Program-made: the position numbers and the translations under genes
Notes under the pieces: generated by a model
The model's input: the letters and a program-made list of their open reading frames with translations, nothing else
Database searches by the model: none
Told to the model about the DNA's origin: nothing
Shown here: positions 56,340 through 64,000 of the stretch, piece after piece
Numbering within the stretch: the first letter of the stretch is position 1
How the letters are laid out: every line of letters starts with the position of its first letter
Source of the DNA: Streptomyces lacrimifluminis
GTDB lineage: Bacteria > Actinomycetota > Actinomycetes > Streptomycetales > Streptomycetaceae
NCBI RefSeq assembly: GCF_014646095.1
Contig: NZ_BMMU01000019.1
Span: forward strand, 15,525-79,524
Direction: 5' to 3'
DNA length: 64,000 nt

Positions 56340-57155
56340 CTATGCGCTCTTCTGCCTGTTCCGGCGGTTGCCGATGACCATTCCGGTCAGCACGAACAGG
56401 ACGGCGATCAGGAACATGGCCGTACCGATGACATTGATCTGAACGGGCGTTCCGCGCTGCGCCGATCCCCAGACGAACATCGGGAAGGTGACGGTCGAGC
56501 CCGCGGTGAAGTTGGTGATGATGAAGTCGTCGAAGGAGAGCGCGAAGGCGAGCAGCGCGCCCGCCGCGATGCCGGGGGCGACGATCGGCAGGGTGACGCG
56601 TACGAAGGTCTGCACCGGGCCCGCGTACAGGTCCCGGGCGGCCTCCTCAAGCCGTGGGTCCATCGACATCACGCGTGCCTTCACGGCGACGACGACGAAG
56701 CTGAGGCAGAACATGACGTGGGCGATCAGGATCGTCCAGAAGCCCAGCTGTGCGCCCAGGTTGAGGAAGAGGGTGAGCAGCGAGGCCGCCATGACGACCT
56801 CGGGCATCGCCATGGGCAGGAAGATGAGGGAGTTGACGGCGCCCCGCGCGCGGAAGCGGTACCGCACCAGCGCGAAGGCGATCATCGTGCCGAGGACGGT
56901 CGCCCCGATGGTCGCCCAGAAGGCGATCCGCAGGCTGAGCGAGAGCGATCCGCACAGGTCGGCGACCCCGCACGGGTCACGCCAGGCGTCCGTCGAGAAC
57001 TGCTGCCACGCGTAATTGAAGCGGCCCTTCGGTTTGTTGAAGGAGAACACCGTGACGACGACGTTCGGCAGCAGGAGATAGCCGAGGGTGAAGAGTCCCG
57101 CGATGACGACGAAATGGCTCTTGAGCCAGCGCCCGATCGAATTCACGAAGGCCAT
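56340..57155 (-). CDS. potC: Spermidine/putrescine ABC transporter permease (PotC-like)
   Basis: A 271-residue membrane permease with six predicted helices (FVVIAGLFTLGYLLLPNVVV first). The permease loop reads MDPRLEEAARDLYAGPVQTF. It forms the channel with the PotB-like protein. It starts one base after the PotB stop (TAA-ATG abutment) and precedes the FAD oxidoreductase gene by 50 bases. The assignment to polyamines rests on operon context and the PotA/PotD-type partners. Confidence 0.9.
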   Translation of the reverse strand: MAFVNSIGRWLKSHFVVIAGLFTLGYLLLPNVVVTVFSFNKPKGRFNYAWQQFSTDAWRDPCGVADLCGSLSLSLRIAFWATIGATVLGTMIAFALVRYRFRARGAVNSLIFLPMAMPEVVMAASLLTLFLNLGAQLGFWTILIAHVMFCLSFVVVAVKARVMSMDPRLEEAARDLYAGPVQTFVRVTLPIVAPGIAAGALLAFALSFDDFIITNFTAGSTVTFPMFVWGSAQRGTPVQINVIGTAMFLIAVLFVLTGMVIGNRRNRQKSA

Positions 57156-58082
57156 TTAAACCAGGTCCTCCGTCCCGGACTTGCGGATGTAGAGGGTGAC
57201 CATGACGAGGATCGCGGCCATGAGGATGAAGGAGAGGGCGGCGGCCGTCGGATAGTCGAGAATGCGCAGGAACTGCGTCTGGATGACGTTGCCGATCATG
57301 CGGGTGTCCGTGGAGCCGAGCAGGTCGGCGTTGACGTAGTCGCCGCTCGCCGGGATGAAGGTGAGCAGCGTGCCGGAGACGACACCCGGCATCGACAGCG
57401 GGAAGGTGACCTTGCGGAAGGTCGTGAACGGCCTGGCGTACAGGTCGCCGGCCGCCTCGTGCAGCCGTCCGTCGATGCGTTCGAGCGAGGTGTAGAGCGG
57501 AAGGATCATGAACGGCAGGAAGTTGTACGTCAGACCGCACACCACCGCGAGCGGCGTGGCCAGCACCCGGTCCCCGGCCGTGATGCCGAGCCAGCTGGTG
57601 ACGTCCAGGACGTGCAGCGAGTTGAGGGCGCCGACGACCGGGCCGCCGTCCGCGAGGATCGTCTTCCAGGCGAGCGTACGGATCAGGAAGCTGGTGAAGA
57701 ACGGCGCGATGACCAGGATCATGATCAGGTTGCGCCAGCGTCCCGCGCGGAACGCGATCAGATACGCGAGCGGATAGCCGAGGATCAGGCAGAGGATCGT
57801 GGCGGCGCCCGCGTACAGCACCGAGCGCAGGAACTGGGGCCAGTAGTCGGCCAGCGCGTCCCAGTAGGTCGCGAAGTGCCAGGTGACCTTGTAGCCCTCC
57901 TCCAGGGAGCCCGTCTGCACGGACGTGGAGGCCTGGTAGACCATCGGCAGCGCGAAGAACACGAACAGCCAGAGCAGGCCGGGCAGGAGCAGCCAGTACG
58001 GCGTCCAGCGGCCTCTTCTCCGCGGTGGCCTCTTCGCCGGTGCGGGCGCCAGAGGCGGCGCGTCGGGGGTCGCGGTGGCCAT
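57156..58082 (-). CDS. potB: Spermidine/putrescine ABC transporter permease (PotB-like)
   Basis: A 308-residue membrane permease. A Pro/Arg-rich cytoplasmic N-terminus precedes the first helix (YWLLLPGLLWLFVFFALPM). The permease loop reads RIDGRLHEAAGDLYARPFTT. Its start overlaps the PotA-like stop by one base and it abuts the PotC-like start. Together these three give a polyamine uptake system. Confidence 0.9.
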   Translation of the reverse strand: MATATPDAPPLAPAPAKRPPRRRGRWTPYWLLLPGLLWLFVFFALPMVYQASTSVQTGSLEEGYKVTWHFATYWDALADYWPQFLRSVLYAGAATILCLILGYPLAYLIAFRAGRWRNLIMILVIAPFFTSFLIRTLAWKTILADGGPVVGALNSLHVLDVTSWLGITAGDRVLATPLAVVCGLTYNFLPFMILPLYTSLERIDGRLHEAAGDLYARPFTTFRKVTFPLSMPGVVSGTLLTFIPASGDYVNADLLGSTDTRMIGNVIQTQFLRILDYPTAAALSFILMAAILVMVTLYIRKSGTEDLV

Positions 58083-59239
58083 CAGACGGCCGCCTCTTCG
58101 TCGACCGTCCCGACGCCTGCCTCTATGTCCTGATCGGCGTCCAGGCCGAAGGTGTGGGCCGGGTTCCAGTGCAGGACGACCTCCGCACCCGGGGCCAGCC
58201 TGGCGTCGCGGTCGATGTTCTGGACGTACACCTCGAACTCGGGGCAGACGGGGCTGTCGATGACGTACTGCGTGGAGACGCCGATGAAACTGGTCGCGGC
58301 GATCTTCCCGGTGATCCGGTTGCGGCCGGCCGGGATGTCCCCGGCGTCGTCCGCGTGTGTGAGGGAGATCTTCTCGGGACGGACCCCGACCAGCACCTTG
58401 CCGCCGGTCCTGGTCGGCGCGGAACAGCGCGCCTCGGGGAGCAGCAGCTTGCCGCCGCCCGCCCTGAGGACGATCTCGTCGCCGCTCCTGGCGTCGACCT
58501 CGGCCTCGATCAGGTTGGAGGTGCCGAGGAAGTTCGCGACGAAGGTGGTGTGCGGGTTCTCGTAGAGGTCGGCGGGCGACCCGAGCTGCTCGACCCGGCC
58601 CGCGTTCATCACGGCGACGGTGTCGGCCATGGTCATGGCCTCCTCCTGGTCGTGCGTGACATGGACGAACGTGATGCCGACCTCGGTCTGGATGCGCTTC
58701 AGCTCCAGTTGCATCTGGCGGCGCAGCTTGAGGTCGAGGGCGCCGAGCGGCTCGTCGAGGAGCAGCACCCGGGGGGTGTTGATCAGCGCGCGGGCCACGG
58801 CGACACGCTGCTGCTGGCCGCCGGAGAGCTGGTGCGGCTTCTTGCGCGCCTGCTCACCGAGCTGTACGAGCTCCAGCATGTCCTCGACCTGCTTCTTCAC
58901 CGACTTGATGCCACGCCGGCGCAGGCCGAAGGCGACGTTCTCGAAGATGTCGAGGTGCGGGAAGAGGGCGTACGACTGGAAGACCGTGTTCACCGGCCGC
59001 TTGTACGGCGGCAGGTTCGTGACCTCCTGGTCACCGAGGAAGACGGTCCCGGAGGACGGTTCCTCCAGGCCCGCGATCATCCGCAGGGTCGTGGTCTTCC
59101 CGCAGCCGGAGGCACCGAGCAGAGCGAAGAAGGAACCCTGCGGGACGGTGAGGTCGAGCGGGTGTACGGCGGTGAAGGAGCCGTAGGTCTTGCTGATCCC
59201 GGAGAGACGGACGTCGCCGCCGTGGTCTGTGCTGGTCAT
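58082..59239 (-). CDS. potA: Spermidine/putrescine ABC transporter ATPase (PotA-like)
   Basis: A 385-residue ATPase that energises uptake. Walker A is GASGCGKTTTL, the signature is LSGGQQQRVAVARAL, and Walker B is VLLLDEPLGALD. The C-terminal TOBE domain (from about residue 280) is typical of PotA/UgpC proteins. Start ATG 59239 with AAGGA 8 bases upstream. The order PotD-PotA-PotB-PotC is the classic polyamine operon order. Confidence 0.94.
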   Translation of the reverse strand: MTSTDHGGDVRLSGISKTYGSFTAVHPLDLTVPQGSFFALLGASGCGKTTTLRMIAGLEEPSSGTVFLGDQEVTNLPPYKRPVNTVFQSYALFPHLDIFENVAFGLRRRGIKSVKKQVEDMLELVQLGEQARKKPHQLSGGQQQRVAVARALINTPRVLLLDEPLGALDLKLRRQMQLELKRIQTEVGITFVHVTHDQEEAMTMADTVAVMNAGRVEQLGSPADLYENPHTTFVANFLGTSNLIEAEVDARSGDEIVLRAGGGKLLLPEARCSAPTRTGGKVLVGVRPEKISLTHADDAGDIPAGRNRITGKIAATSFIGVSTQYVIDSPVCPEFEVYVQNIDRDARLAPGAEVVLHWNPAHTFGLDADQDIEAGVGTVDEEAAV

Positions 59240-59291
59240 GGTGTGGTCCTTGGGGAGTCGGAGGGGTTTCGCACCGCTGGGGCAGGCGGGG

Positions 59292-60539
59292 CTACGCCCC
59301 CGTCAACTTCGCGAACTTCTCCTCGTACGCCGTCTCTTCCTTCTGGCTCAGCAACCGGAAGGCGTGGGACTTCGCGGCCATCGCCGCGTCGGGAATGATC
59401 AGCGGGTTGTCCGCCGCGGACTCGTCGATCTTCGCGAGGTAGGGCTTCACCCCGTCGACGGGACAGACGTAGTTGATGTAGGCGGCCAGTTCGGCGGCCG
59501 GGCCGGGCTCGTAGTAGTAGTCCATGAGCCGCTCGGCGTTCGTCTTGTGGCGCGCCCTGTTGGGGATCAGCATGTTGTCGCTGGACGTGATGTAGCCGCT
59601 GTCCGGGATGATGAAGTCGATGTCCGGGCTGTCCGCCTTGAGCTGGACCACGTCACCCGCCCAGGCGATACAGGCCGCGAAGTCGCCCGAGGTCAGGTCG
59701 GCCGTGTAGTCGTTGCCGGAGAAGCGGCGGATCTGGCCCTTGTCGACGGCCTTCTGGAGCCGGGCCACAGCCGCGTCGTAGTCGTCGTCGGTGAACTTCG
59801 CCGGGTCCTTGCCCATGTCGAGCAGGGTCATGCCGATGCTGTCGCGCATCTCGGAGAGGAACCCGACGCGCCCCTTCAGCTTGGGGTTGTCGAGCATGTC
59901 GGAGACCGACTTCACCTCGACACCGTCCAGCGCCTTCTTGTTGTAGGCGATGACGGTCGAGATGCCCTGCCAGGGGTAGGAGTAGGCGCGGCCCGGGTCC
60001 CAGTCGGGGCTGCGGAACTGCTGCGACAGGTTCGCGAACGCGTGCGGAAGGTTCGACGGGTCCAGTTTCTGGACCCAGCCGAGGCGGATCAGCCGGCCGG
60101 CCAGCCAGTCGGTGAGGACGATGATGTCCCGGCCGGTGTCCTGGCCCGCCGCGAGCTGCGGTTTGATCTTGCCGAAGAACTCGACGTTGTCGTTGATGTC
60201 CTCGGTGTACTTGACCTTGATGCCGGTCCGCTCGGTGAACGCGTCGAGCGTGGGATGGTGCTTCTCGCTCTCGTCGACGTCCATGTACTCGGTCCAGTTG
60301 GAGAAGCTGACGGTCTTCTCCTTGGCCGAGTGGTCGTCCGCGGAGACGCCTCCCGCGGTCTTGCCGGCCGCGGGGATGCCGCAGCCGGTCAGCGCACCGA
60401 GGCCACCGGCCACCAGGGCGCCGCCCGCGGAGGCGCGCAGCAGGGACCGGCGGGTCAGGGCGGCCCTGCCATTGCGGAAGCTGCGCCGCATGGCGGCCAC
60501 CTGGGCCGGGGAGAGGCGGTCGGGCTCGTACTGCTCCAT
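59292..60539 (-). CDS. potD: Spermidine/putrescine-binding lipoprotein (PotD-like)
   Basis: A 415-residue periplasm-side binding protein. The long N-region has RRSLLRAS followed by a hydrophobic stretch and lipobox ALTGC, a Tat lipoprotein pattern. The mature part has the PotD fold (VSFSNWTEYMDVDESEKHHP; GRVGFLSEMRDSIGMTLLDM). Asp and Trp residues of the polyamine site cannot be verified by eye. Start ATG 60539 with GAAAGGG upstream. It follows the aldehyde dehydrogenase stop by 58 bases and precedes the ATPase gene by 52. Confidence 0.92.
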   Translation of the reverse strand: MEQYEPDRLSPAQVAAMRRSFRNGRAALTRRSLLRASAGGALVAGGLGALTGCGIPAAGKTAGGVSADDHSAKEKTVSFSNWTEYMDVDESEKHHPTLDAFTERTGIKVKYTEDINDNVEFFGKIKPQLAAGQDTGRDIIVLTDWLAGRLIRLGWVQKLDPSNLPHAFANLSQQFRSPDWDPGRAYSYPWQGISTVIAYNKKALDGVEVKSVSDMLDNPKLKGRVGFLSEMRDSIGMTLLDMGKDPAKFTDDDYDAAVARLQKAVDKGQIRRFSGNDYTADLTSGDFAACIAWAGDVVQLKADSPDIDFIIPDSGYITSSDNMLIPNRARHKTNAERLMDYYYEPGPAAELAAYINYVCPVDGVKPYLAKIDESAADNPLIIPDAAMAAKSHAFRLLSQKEETAYEEKFAKLTGA

Positions 60540-60597
60540 GCGCGTGATGCCCTTTCGGGAGGGTGATTCGGCCGCTGGTCGGTCGGCCTGTGTCCGG

Positions 60598-62121
60598 TCA
60601 GCGGTCCCCGAAGATCGTGCGGTGCCAGTCCTTGCGGGCAACCGCGGTGTTGTCGAACATGACGTGCTTGATCTGCGTGTACTCCTCGAACGAGTACGCG
60701 GACATGTCCTTGCCGAAGCCGGACGCCTTGTACCCGCCGTGGGGCATCTCGCTGATGATCGGAATGTGGTCGTTGACCCACACGCAGCCCGCCTTGATCT
60801 CGCGGGTGGCGCGGTTCGCCCGGTAGACGTCCCGGCTCCAGGCGGAGGCGGCGAGCCCGTAGGGCGTGTCGTTGGCGAGCCGGATGCCCTCTTCGTCGGT
60901 GTCGAAGGGCAGGACGACGAGCACCGGCCCGAAGATCTCGGACTGCACGATCTCGCTGTCCTGGGCGGCGTCGGCGACCAGGGTGGGCCGGTAGTAGGCA
61001 CCGCTCTTCAGCTCCCCCTGGGGAGCCTCGCCGCCGGTCACCACGCGCGCGTGGGCACGCGCCCGCTCGACGAAACCGGCGACCCGGTCGCGCTGCGCGT
61101 GCGAGACGAGCGGCCCGAGATCGGTGCCCGGGGCGAACGGATCACCGAGCCGGACGGTGTCCATGAGGGCGGCCGTTCTCGCGACGAACTCCTCGTACAG
61201 CGGCCGTTGCACGTACGCGCGCGTGGCGGCCGTGCAGTCCTGCCCGGTGTTGATGAGGGCGCCCGCGACAGCGCCGTTGACGGCGGCGTCGAGATCGGCG
61301 TCGTCGAAGACGACGAAGGGTGCCTTGCCGCCCAGCTCCAGGTGGAGCCGCTTGACGGTGGCGGTGGCGACCTCGGCGACACGCTTGCCGACGGCGGTGG
61401 ACCCGGTGAAGGACGTCATGGCGACATCGGGATGCCCGACGAGACGCTCACCGGCTTCCCTGCCGGTCCCGGTGACGATGTTGACGACGCCGTCCGGGAT
61501 CCCGGCCGCGGTGGCCGCCTCGGCGAAGAGGAGGGAGGTCAGCGGGGTCAGCTCGGCGGGCTTGAGCACGATCGTGTTGCCGGCCGCGATCGCCGGGAGG
61601 ATCTTCCAGGCGGCCATCTGGAGGGGGTAGTTCCAGGGCGCGATGGACCCGACGACGCCGATGGGTTCCCGGCGGACGTACGAGGTGTGGTCACCGGAGT
61701 ACTCCCCGGCCGACTGCCCCTGCAGGTGCCGGGCGGCGCCGGCGAAGAACGCGGTGTTGTCGATGGTCCCCGGCACGTCGAACTCGCGGGTCAGCTTGAG
61801 CGGCTTGCCGCACTGGAGGGACTCGGCGCGCGCGAATTCCTCGGCGCGTTCGGCGAGGACGGCCGCGAAGCGGTGCAGTGCGTCGGAACGCTCGCCCGGG
61901 GTGGCCCCGGCCCAGCCCGGGAAGGCCGCGCGTGCGGCGGCGACGGCGGCGTCCACATCGGCGCGACCGGCCAGCTCGTACGTGTAGACCGCGTCGCCTG
62001 TGGCGGGGTCGACGACCGCGTGCGTACGGCCGGAGGTGCCGCGGGTCAGACGGCCGGCGATGTACTGCGCGCCGGCCGCGAGGCGCTCCTGCGCCGGGAA
62101 GCGATGGCCCGGACTGTGCAT
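60598..62121 (-). CDS. Gamma-aminobutyraldehyde-type dehydrogenase (PuuC/PatD-like)
   Basis: A 507-residue NAD-dependent aldehyde dehydrogenase. GSIAPWNYPLQMAAWKILPA, TSFTGSTAVGKRVAEVA, HLELGGKAPFVVFDD (general base) and NTGQDCTAATRA (catalytic Cys) are present, as is the C-terminal GGYKASGFGKD. Its position as the first gene of an operon with a polyamine importer and a PuuB-like oxidase supports a role in oxidising 4-aminobutyraldehyde to GABA. The substrate is inferred. ATG 62121 is chosen over an in-frame upstream GTG (62139) because GGAGGAG lies 8 bases before it. Confidence 0.88.
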   Translation of the reverse strand: MHSPGHRFPAQERLAAGAQYIAGRLTRGTSGRTHAVVDPATGDAVYTYELAGRADVDAAVAAARAAFPGWAGATPGERSDALHRFAAVLAERAEEFARAESLQCGKPLKLTREFDVPGTIDNTAFFAGAARHLQGQSAGEYSGDHTSYVRREPIGVVGSIAPWNYPLQMAAWKILPAIAAGNTIVLKPAELTPLTSLLFAEAATAAGIPDGVVNIVTGTGREAGERLVGHPDVAMTSFTGSTAVGKRVAEVATATVKRLHLELGGKAPFVVFDDADLDAAVNGAVAGALINTGQDCTAATRAYVQRPLYEEFVARTAALMDTVRLGDPFAPGTDLGPLVSHAQRDRVAGFVERARAHARVVTGGEAPQGELKSGAYYRPTLVADAAQDSEIVQSEIFGPVLVVLPFDTDEEGIRLANDTPYGLAASAWSRDVYRANRATREIKAGCVWVNDHIPIISEMPHGGYKASGFGKDMSAYSFEEYTQIKHVMFDNTAVARKDWHRTIFGDR

Positions 62122-62220
62122 GTCGCTCTCCTCCGTCACCCTCCCCTTACTGCGGGGGTCAACGTAGCTCCAGGTCGATTTGAGTGCCGATCCTGACAGA
62201 GTAAGTGGACTGCAACAAGT

Positions 62221-62256
62221 GATTCCGTTGTTTCCTTTTGGTTACGCGACGGAATC
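62221..62256. promoter_or_regulatory. Inverted repeat in divergent promoter of polyamine operon and NADAR gene
   Basis: GATTCCGT (62221-62228) and ACGGAATC (62249-62256) are perfect 8-base inverted arms 20 bases apart. They sit in the middle of the 177-base gap between the divergent dehydrogenase (62121) and NADAR (62299) genes. This looks like a dimeric regulator operator, perhaps for the polyamine operon. Confidence 0.55.
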
Positions 62257-62298
62257 TGTCGACCAGGTGTCCAGTCGGCCTGGAAATAGGAGGACGCG

Positions 62299-62925
62299 AT
62301 GTCAGTGGCGGATGCCAGACTCGCGTGCATGGGGAAAATCGCTGCGAACACCGCCAACCCGGAGCAGTCGGGGCAGATCTGCTCACTGGAAACCCTGACC
62401 AGGGAAGTCCGTGCGGGGGCCCGGGTCAAGTACCTGCACTTCTGGGGGCACCGGTCCCGCCCGGACGGCCGTGTGGGGGCGAGCTGTCTCAGCCAGTGGT
62501 GGCCGTCCACGTTCTCGGTGGACGGGGTGGAGTACACGACGGCCGAGCACTGGATGATGGCCGCCAAGGCCCGCCTGTTCGAGGACGCGGAGGCGGAGCG
62601 GCAGGCGATCACAGCGCCGAACCCGGCCCTGGCGAAGAGGGCCGGCCGGCTCGTGCGCGGCTTCGACCAGGCCGTATGGGAGCGCGAGCGGTTCGGGATC
62701 GTGGTCGAGGGCAGCGTCCACAAGTTCACCGCGCACAGTGACCTGGGGGGATTTCTGCTGGGCACGGGCGAGCGGGTGCTGGTGGAGGCGAGCCCGGTGG
62801 ACCGCGTGTGGGGCATCGGCCTGGCCGCGGACGACGAGGCGGCGATGGACCCCGAGCGGTGGCGGGGGCCGAACCTGCTGGGGTTCGCGCTGATGGCGGC
62901 GCGGGAGCGGTTGCGGGCGGGGTAG
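62299..62925 (+). CDS. NADAR family protein
   Basis: A 208-residue soluble protein of the NADAR/YbiA family (nucleotide and ADP-ribose processing; YbiA-type members act as riboflavin-intermediate N-glycosidases). The conserved FSVDGVEYTTAEHWMMAAKA and WGIGLAADDEAAM segments are visible. Start ATG 62299 with AGGAGG about 6 bases upstream. Function here is inferred from the family; it diverges from the polyamine operon with a shared gap that contains an inverted repeat. Confidence 0.88.
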   Translation: MSVADARLACMGKIAANTANPEQSGQICSLETLTREVRAGARVKYLHFWGHRSRPDGRVGASCLSQWWPSTFSVDGVEYTTAEHWMMAAKARLFEDAEAERQAITAPNPALAKRAGRLVRGFDQAVWERERFGIVVEGSVHKFTAHSDLGGFLLGTGERVLVEASPVDRVWGIGLAADDEAAMDPERWRGPNLLGFALMAARERLRAG

Positions 62926-63385
62926 CGCTCCGCTGGCCGCGCGACCTGTCTGCCATGGGCCGCTGGGGGAGGCGGCAGCCGAAGGAGCCCGGGTCGCGCC
63001 CCCGCGGCAAAACCGCCGCCCGGGGCGGCACCACCACTCATGCCAGGTGCGCGTGGGCCAGGCACCCCGCCCAACGGGCGTTCCACACCTCGCGGGCCGA
63101 AAGAGCTGCGGAAGCCGAACGAACACCGGTCACACCCCCGCGACCGAACCGCCGACCAGGACCGACCCCGCCACCCACGCCAGGCGCGGATTTCGCACCC
63201 TCGTACGCCGGACTCCAGCGGCTCCCCGGGTTCGCCCGGACGCTGCTGGAGCGGTGGAGTCGGTCCGGATCTCCCGCGCAGGTCGAGGGGGACGGGCCGG
63301 GCGAGCGGCTCGACCGCGCCCTGCGTGCCGCCGCCGTGCGAGACCGTCTTCCGAGGCCCCCGGCGGTGCCCGCTCGACCCGCTCC
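62926..63385. other. Region without a convincing gene
   Basis: 460 bases between the NADAR and DUF4190 genes. One plus-strand frame has coding-like composition near 63185-63389 (ADFAPSYAGLQRLPGF onward) but lacks a suitable start, so it may be a gene remnant. I see no repeat or terminator strong enough to list. Confidence 0.4.
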
Positions 63386-64000
63386 CTAGACCTGCTGGGA
63401 GAGGAAGGTCGAGTAACTGCCGTCGAGGTCGTTCGCTGACCCCTCCTCGTCGAACACGATGACGACGACGCCGAGCACGATGGCGAGGATGATGCCGGCG
63501 ACACCGCAGATGATCCCGGCCAGCGCCTGGCCCGCGTTGGTCGCCTGGCCCCGGCGGGCCCTGCCACGGGCGATCAGGCCGAACACCACGGCGAGGATGC
63601 CCAGGATGATCGCCAGCGGCCAGAGGCAGAAGAAGACGGCGGAGACGATGCCGACCACGAGCGAGGCCGTACCCAGGCCGTTCATCGGCTGGGGCGCCAT
63701 GGGGGCCCAGCCGTAGCCGCCGTACATCGGGGGCGCGGGATGCGCGGGCCCGGAGACGGCGTATCCGGACTGCTGCGGGTAGCCGTAGTCCGGCTGTCCG
63801 AACGGAGCGGGCCGGTAGGCCGGGTAGCCGTACGGGGCCTGTCCGGGGCCGTCGGGTGCTATGGGCGGCGGGGGGACCGGTTCGCCGGGTGCGGCGGGCT
63901 GAGGGTAGGAGGCATAAGGCGTGGAGGGCGCGAAGGGGTTGTCCCGCGGGGTCCCGGCCGCGGGAGCCCCGGGTGCGGCGAAGGGATCGGCCCAGGGCCG
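63386..64000 (-). CDS. DUF4190 membrane protein (5' end beyond window)
   Basis: A membrane protein whose C-terminal 110 residues carry two transmembrane helices of the DUF4190 type (LGTASLVVGIVSAVFFCLWP; IICGVAGIILAIVLGVVVIV), with a short acidic tail (GSANDLDGSYSTFLSQQV). The N-terminal part in the window is a long Pro/Gly/Tyr/Ala-rich segment (PYGYPAYRPAPFGQPDYGYP), common in Streptomyces DUF4190 proteins. The frame stays open to base 64000, so at least 90 residues beyond ATG 63727 belong to it and the true start lies outside. Function unknown. Confidence 0.85.
   Translation of the reverse strand, partial: RPWADPFAAPGAPAAGTPRDNPFAPSTPYASYPQPAAPGEPVPPPPIAPDGPGQAPYGYPAYRPAPFGQPDYGYPQQSGYAVSGPAHPAPPMYGGYGWAPMAPQPMNGLGTASLVVGIVSAVFFCLWPLAIILGILAVVFGLIARGRARRGQATNAGQALAGIICGVAGIILAIVLGVVVIVFDEEGSANDLDGSYSTFLSQQV

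Noticed and set aside
1..64000. tRNA, rRNA, prophage, insertion sequence or biosynthetic gene cluster
   Set aside because: I scanned the gaps for cloverleaf-like hairpins, transposase or integrase motifs and NRPS/PKS signatures and saw none.

Overview
The window is about 72% GC and carries classic Streptomyces chromosomal synteny: ribF, truB, rbfA, a DUF503 gene, infB, ylxR, nusA, rimP, a DUF4439 pair, proS, ispG, an RseP/Rip1-type site-2 protease and dxr. Strong third-position GC, GTG starts, twin-arginine lipoproteins and dispersed Streptomyces-type palindromic repeats agree. This is core chromosome with embedded accessory loci. I see no tRNA, rRNA, CRISPR, prophage, insertion sequence or plasmid module.

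Layout. (1) 0-22.8 kb, almost all on the minus strand, is translation, ribosome maturation, flavin and isoprenoid housekeeping. It also holds a large trypsin-fold/P-loop/helical-repeat protein (1.2-4.9 kb) whose protease and Walker A residues are degenerate, a ferritin-like pair plus an aminoglycoside-phosphotransferase-fold pseudokinase (12.6-14.6 kb), and a small coding-like ORF behind proS. (2) 23-25.5 kb has a secreted lamin-tail-domain protein and a long acyl-CoA dehydrogenase. (3) 25.7-45.1 kb is a coherent xyloglucan-utilisation locus: LacI-type regulator, GH31 alpha-xylosidase, GH12 and GH74 endo-enzymes, GH42 beta-galactosidase, GH95 alpha-L-fucosidase, a binding protein with two permeases but no ATPase, and a divergent GH3 beta-glucosidase with an inserted beta-trefoil. 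Four copies of the palindrome CGAAGCGCTTC (three extend to TCGAAGCGCTTCGA) lie upstream of the regulator and in the divergent promoter region, giving a simple repression model. (4) 45.1-62.1 kb is GABA/putrescine catabolism: aldehyde dehydrogenase, PucR regulator, gabT, and a six-gene operon of aminobutyraldehyde dehydrogenase, potD-A-B-C-type transporter and FAD oxidoreductase. Interspersed are a VirD4/TraD-like membrane ATPase, a PAP2 phosphatase and a frameshifted gene. (5) 62.3-64 kb has a NADAR protein and a DUF4190 membrane protein cut by the window end.

Region 3 works as a pathway. GH74 and GH12 cut the polymer outside the cell, oligosaccharides enter through the ABC system (ATPase presumably supplied from elsewhere), and GH95, GH42, GH31 and GH3 strip fucose, galactose, xylose and glucose inside. 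In region 4 putrescine is imported and oxidised to aminobutyraldehyde, then GABA, then transaminated by GabT. A palindromic repeat family occurs four times (3.4, 7.0, 18.4 and 46.8 kb), once inserted in frame inside a coding sequence.
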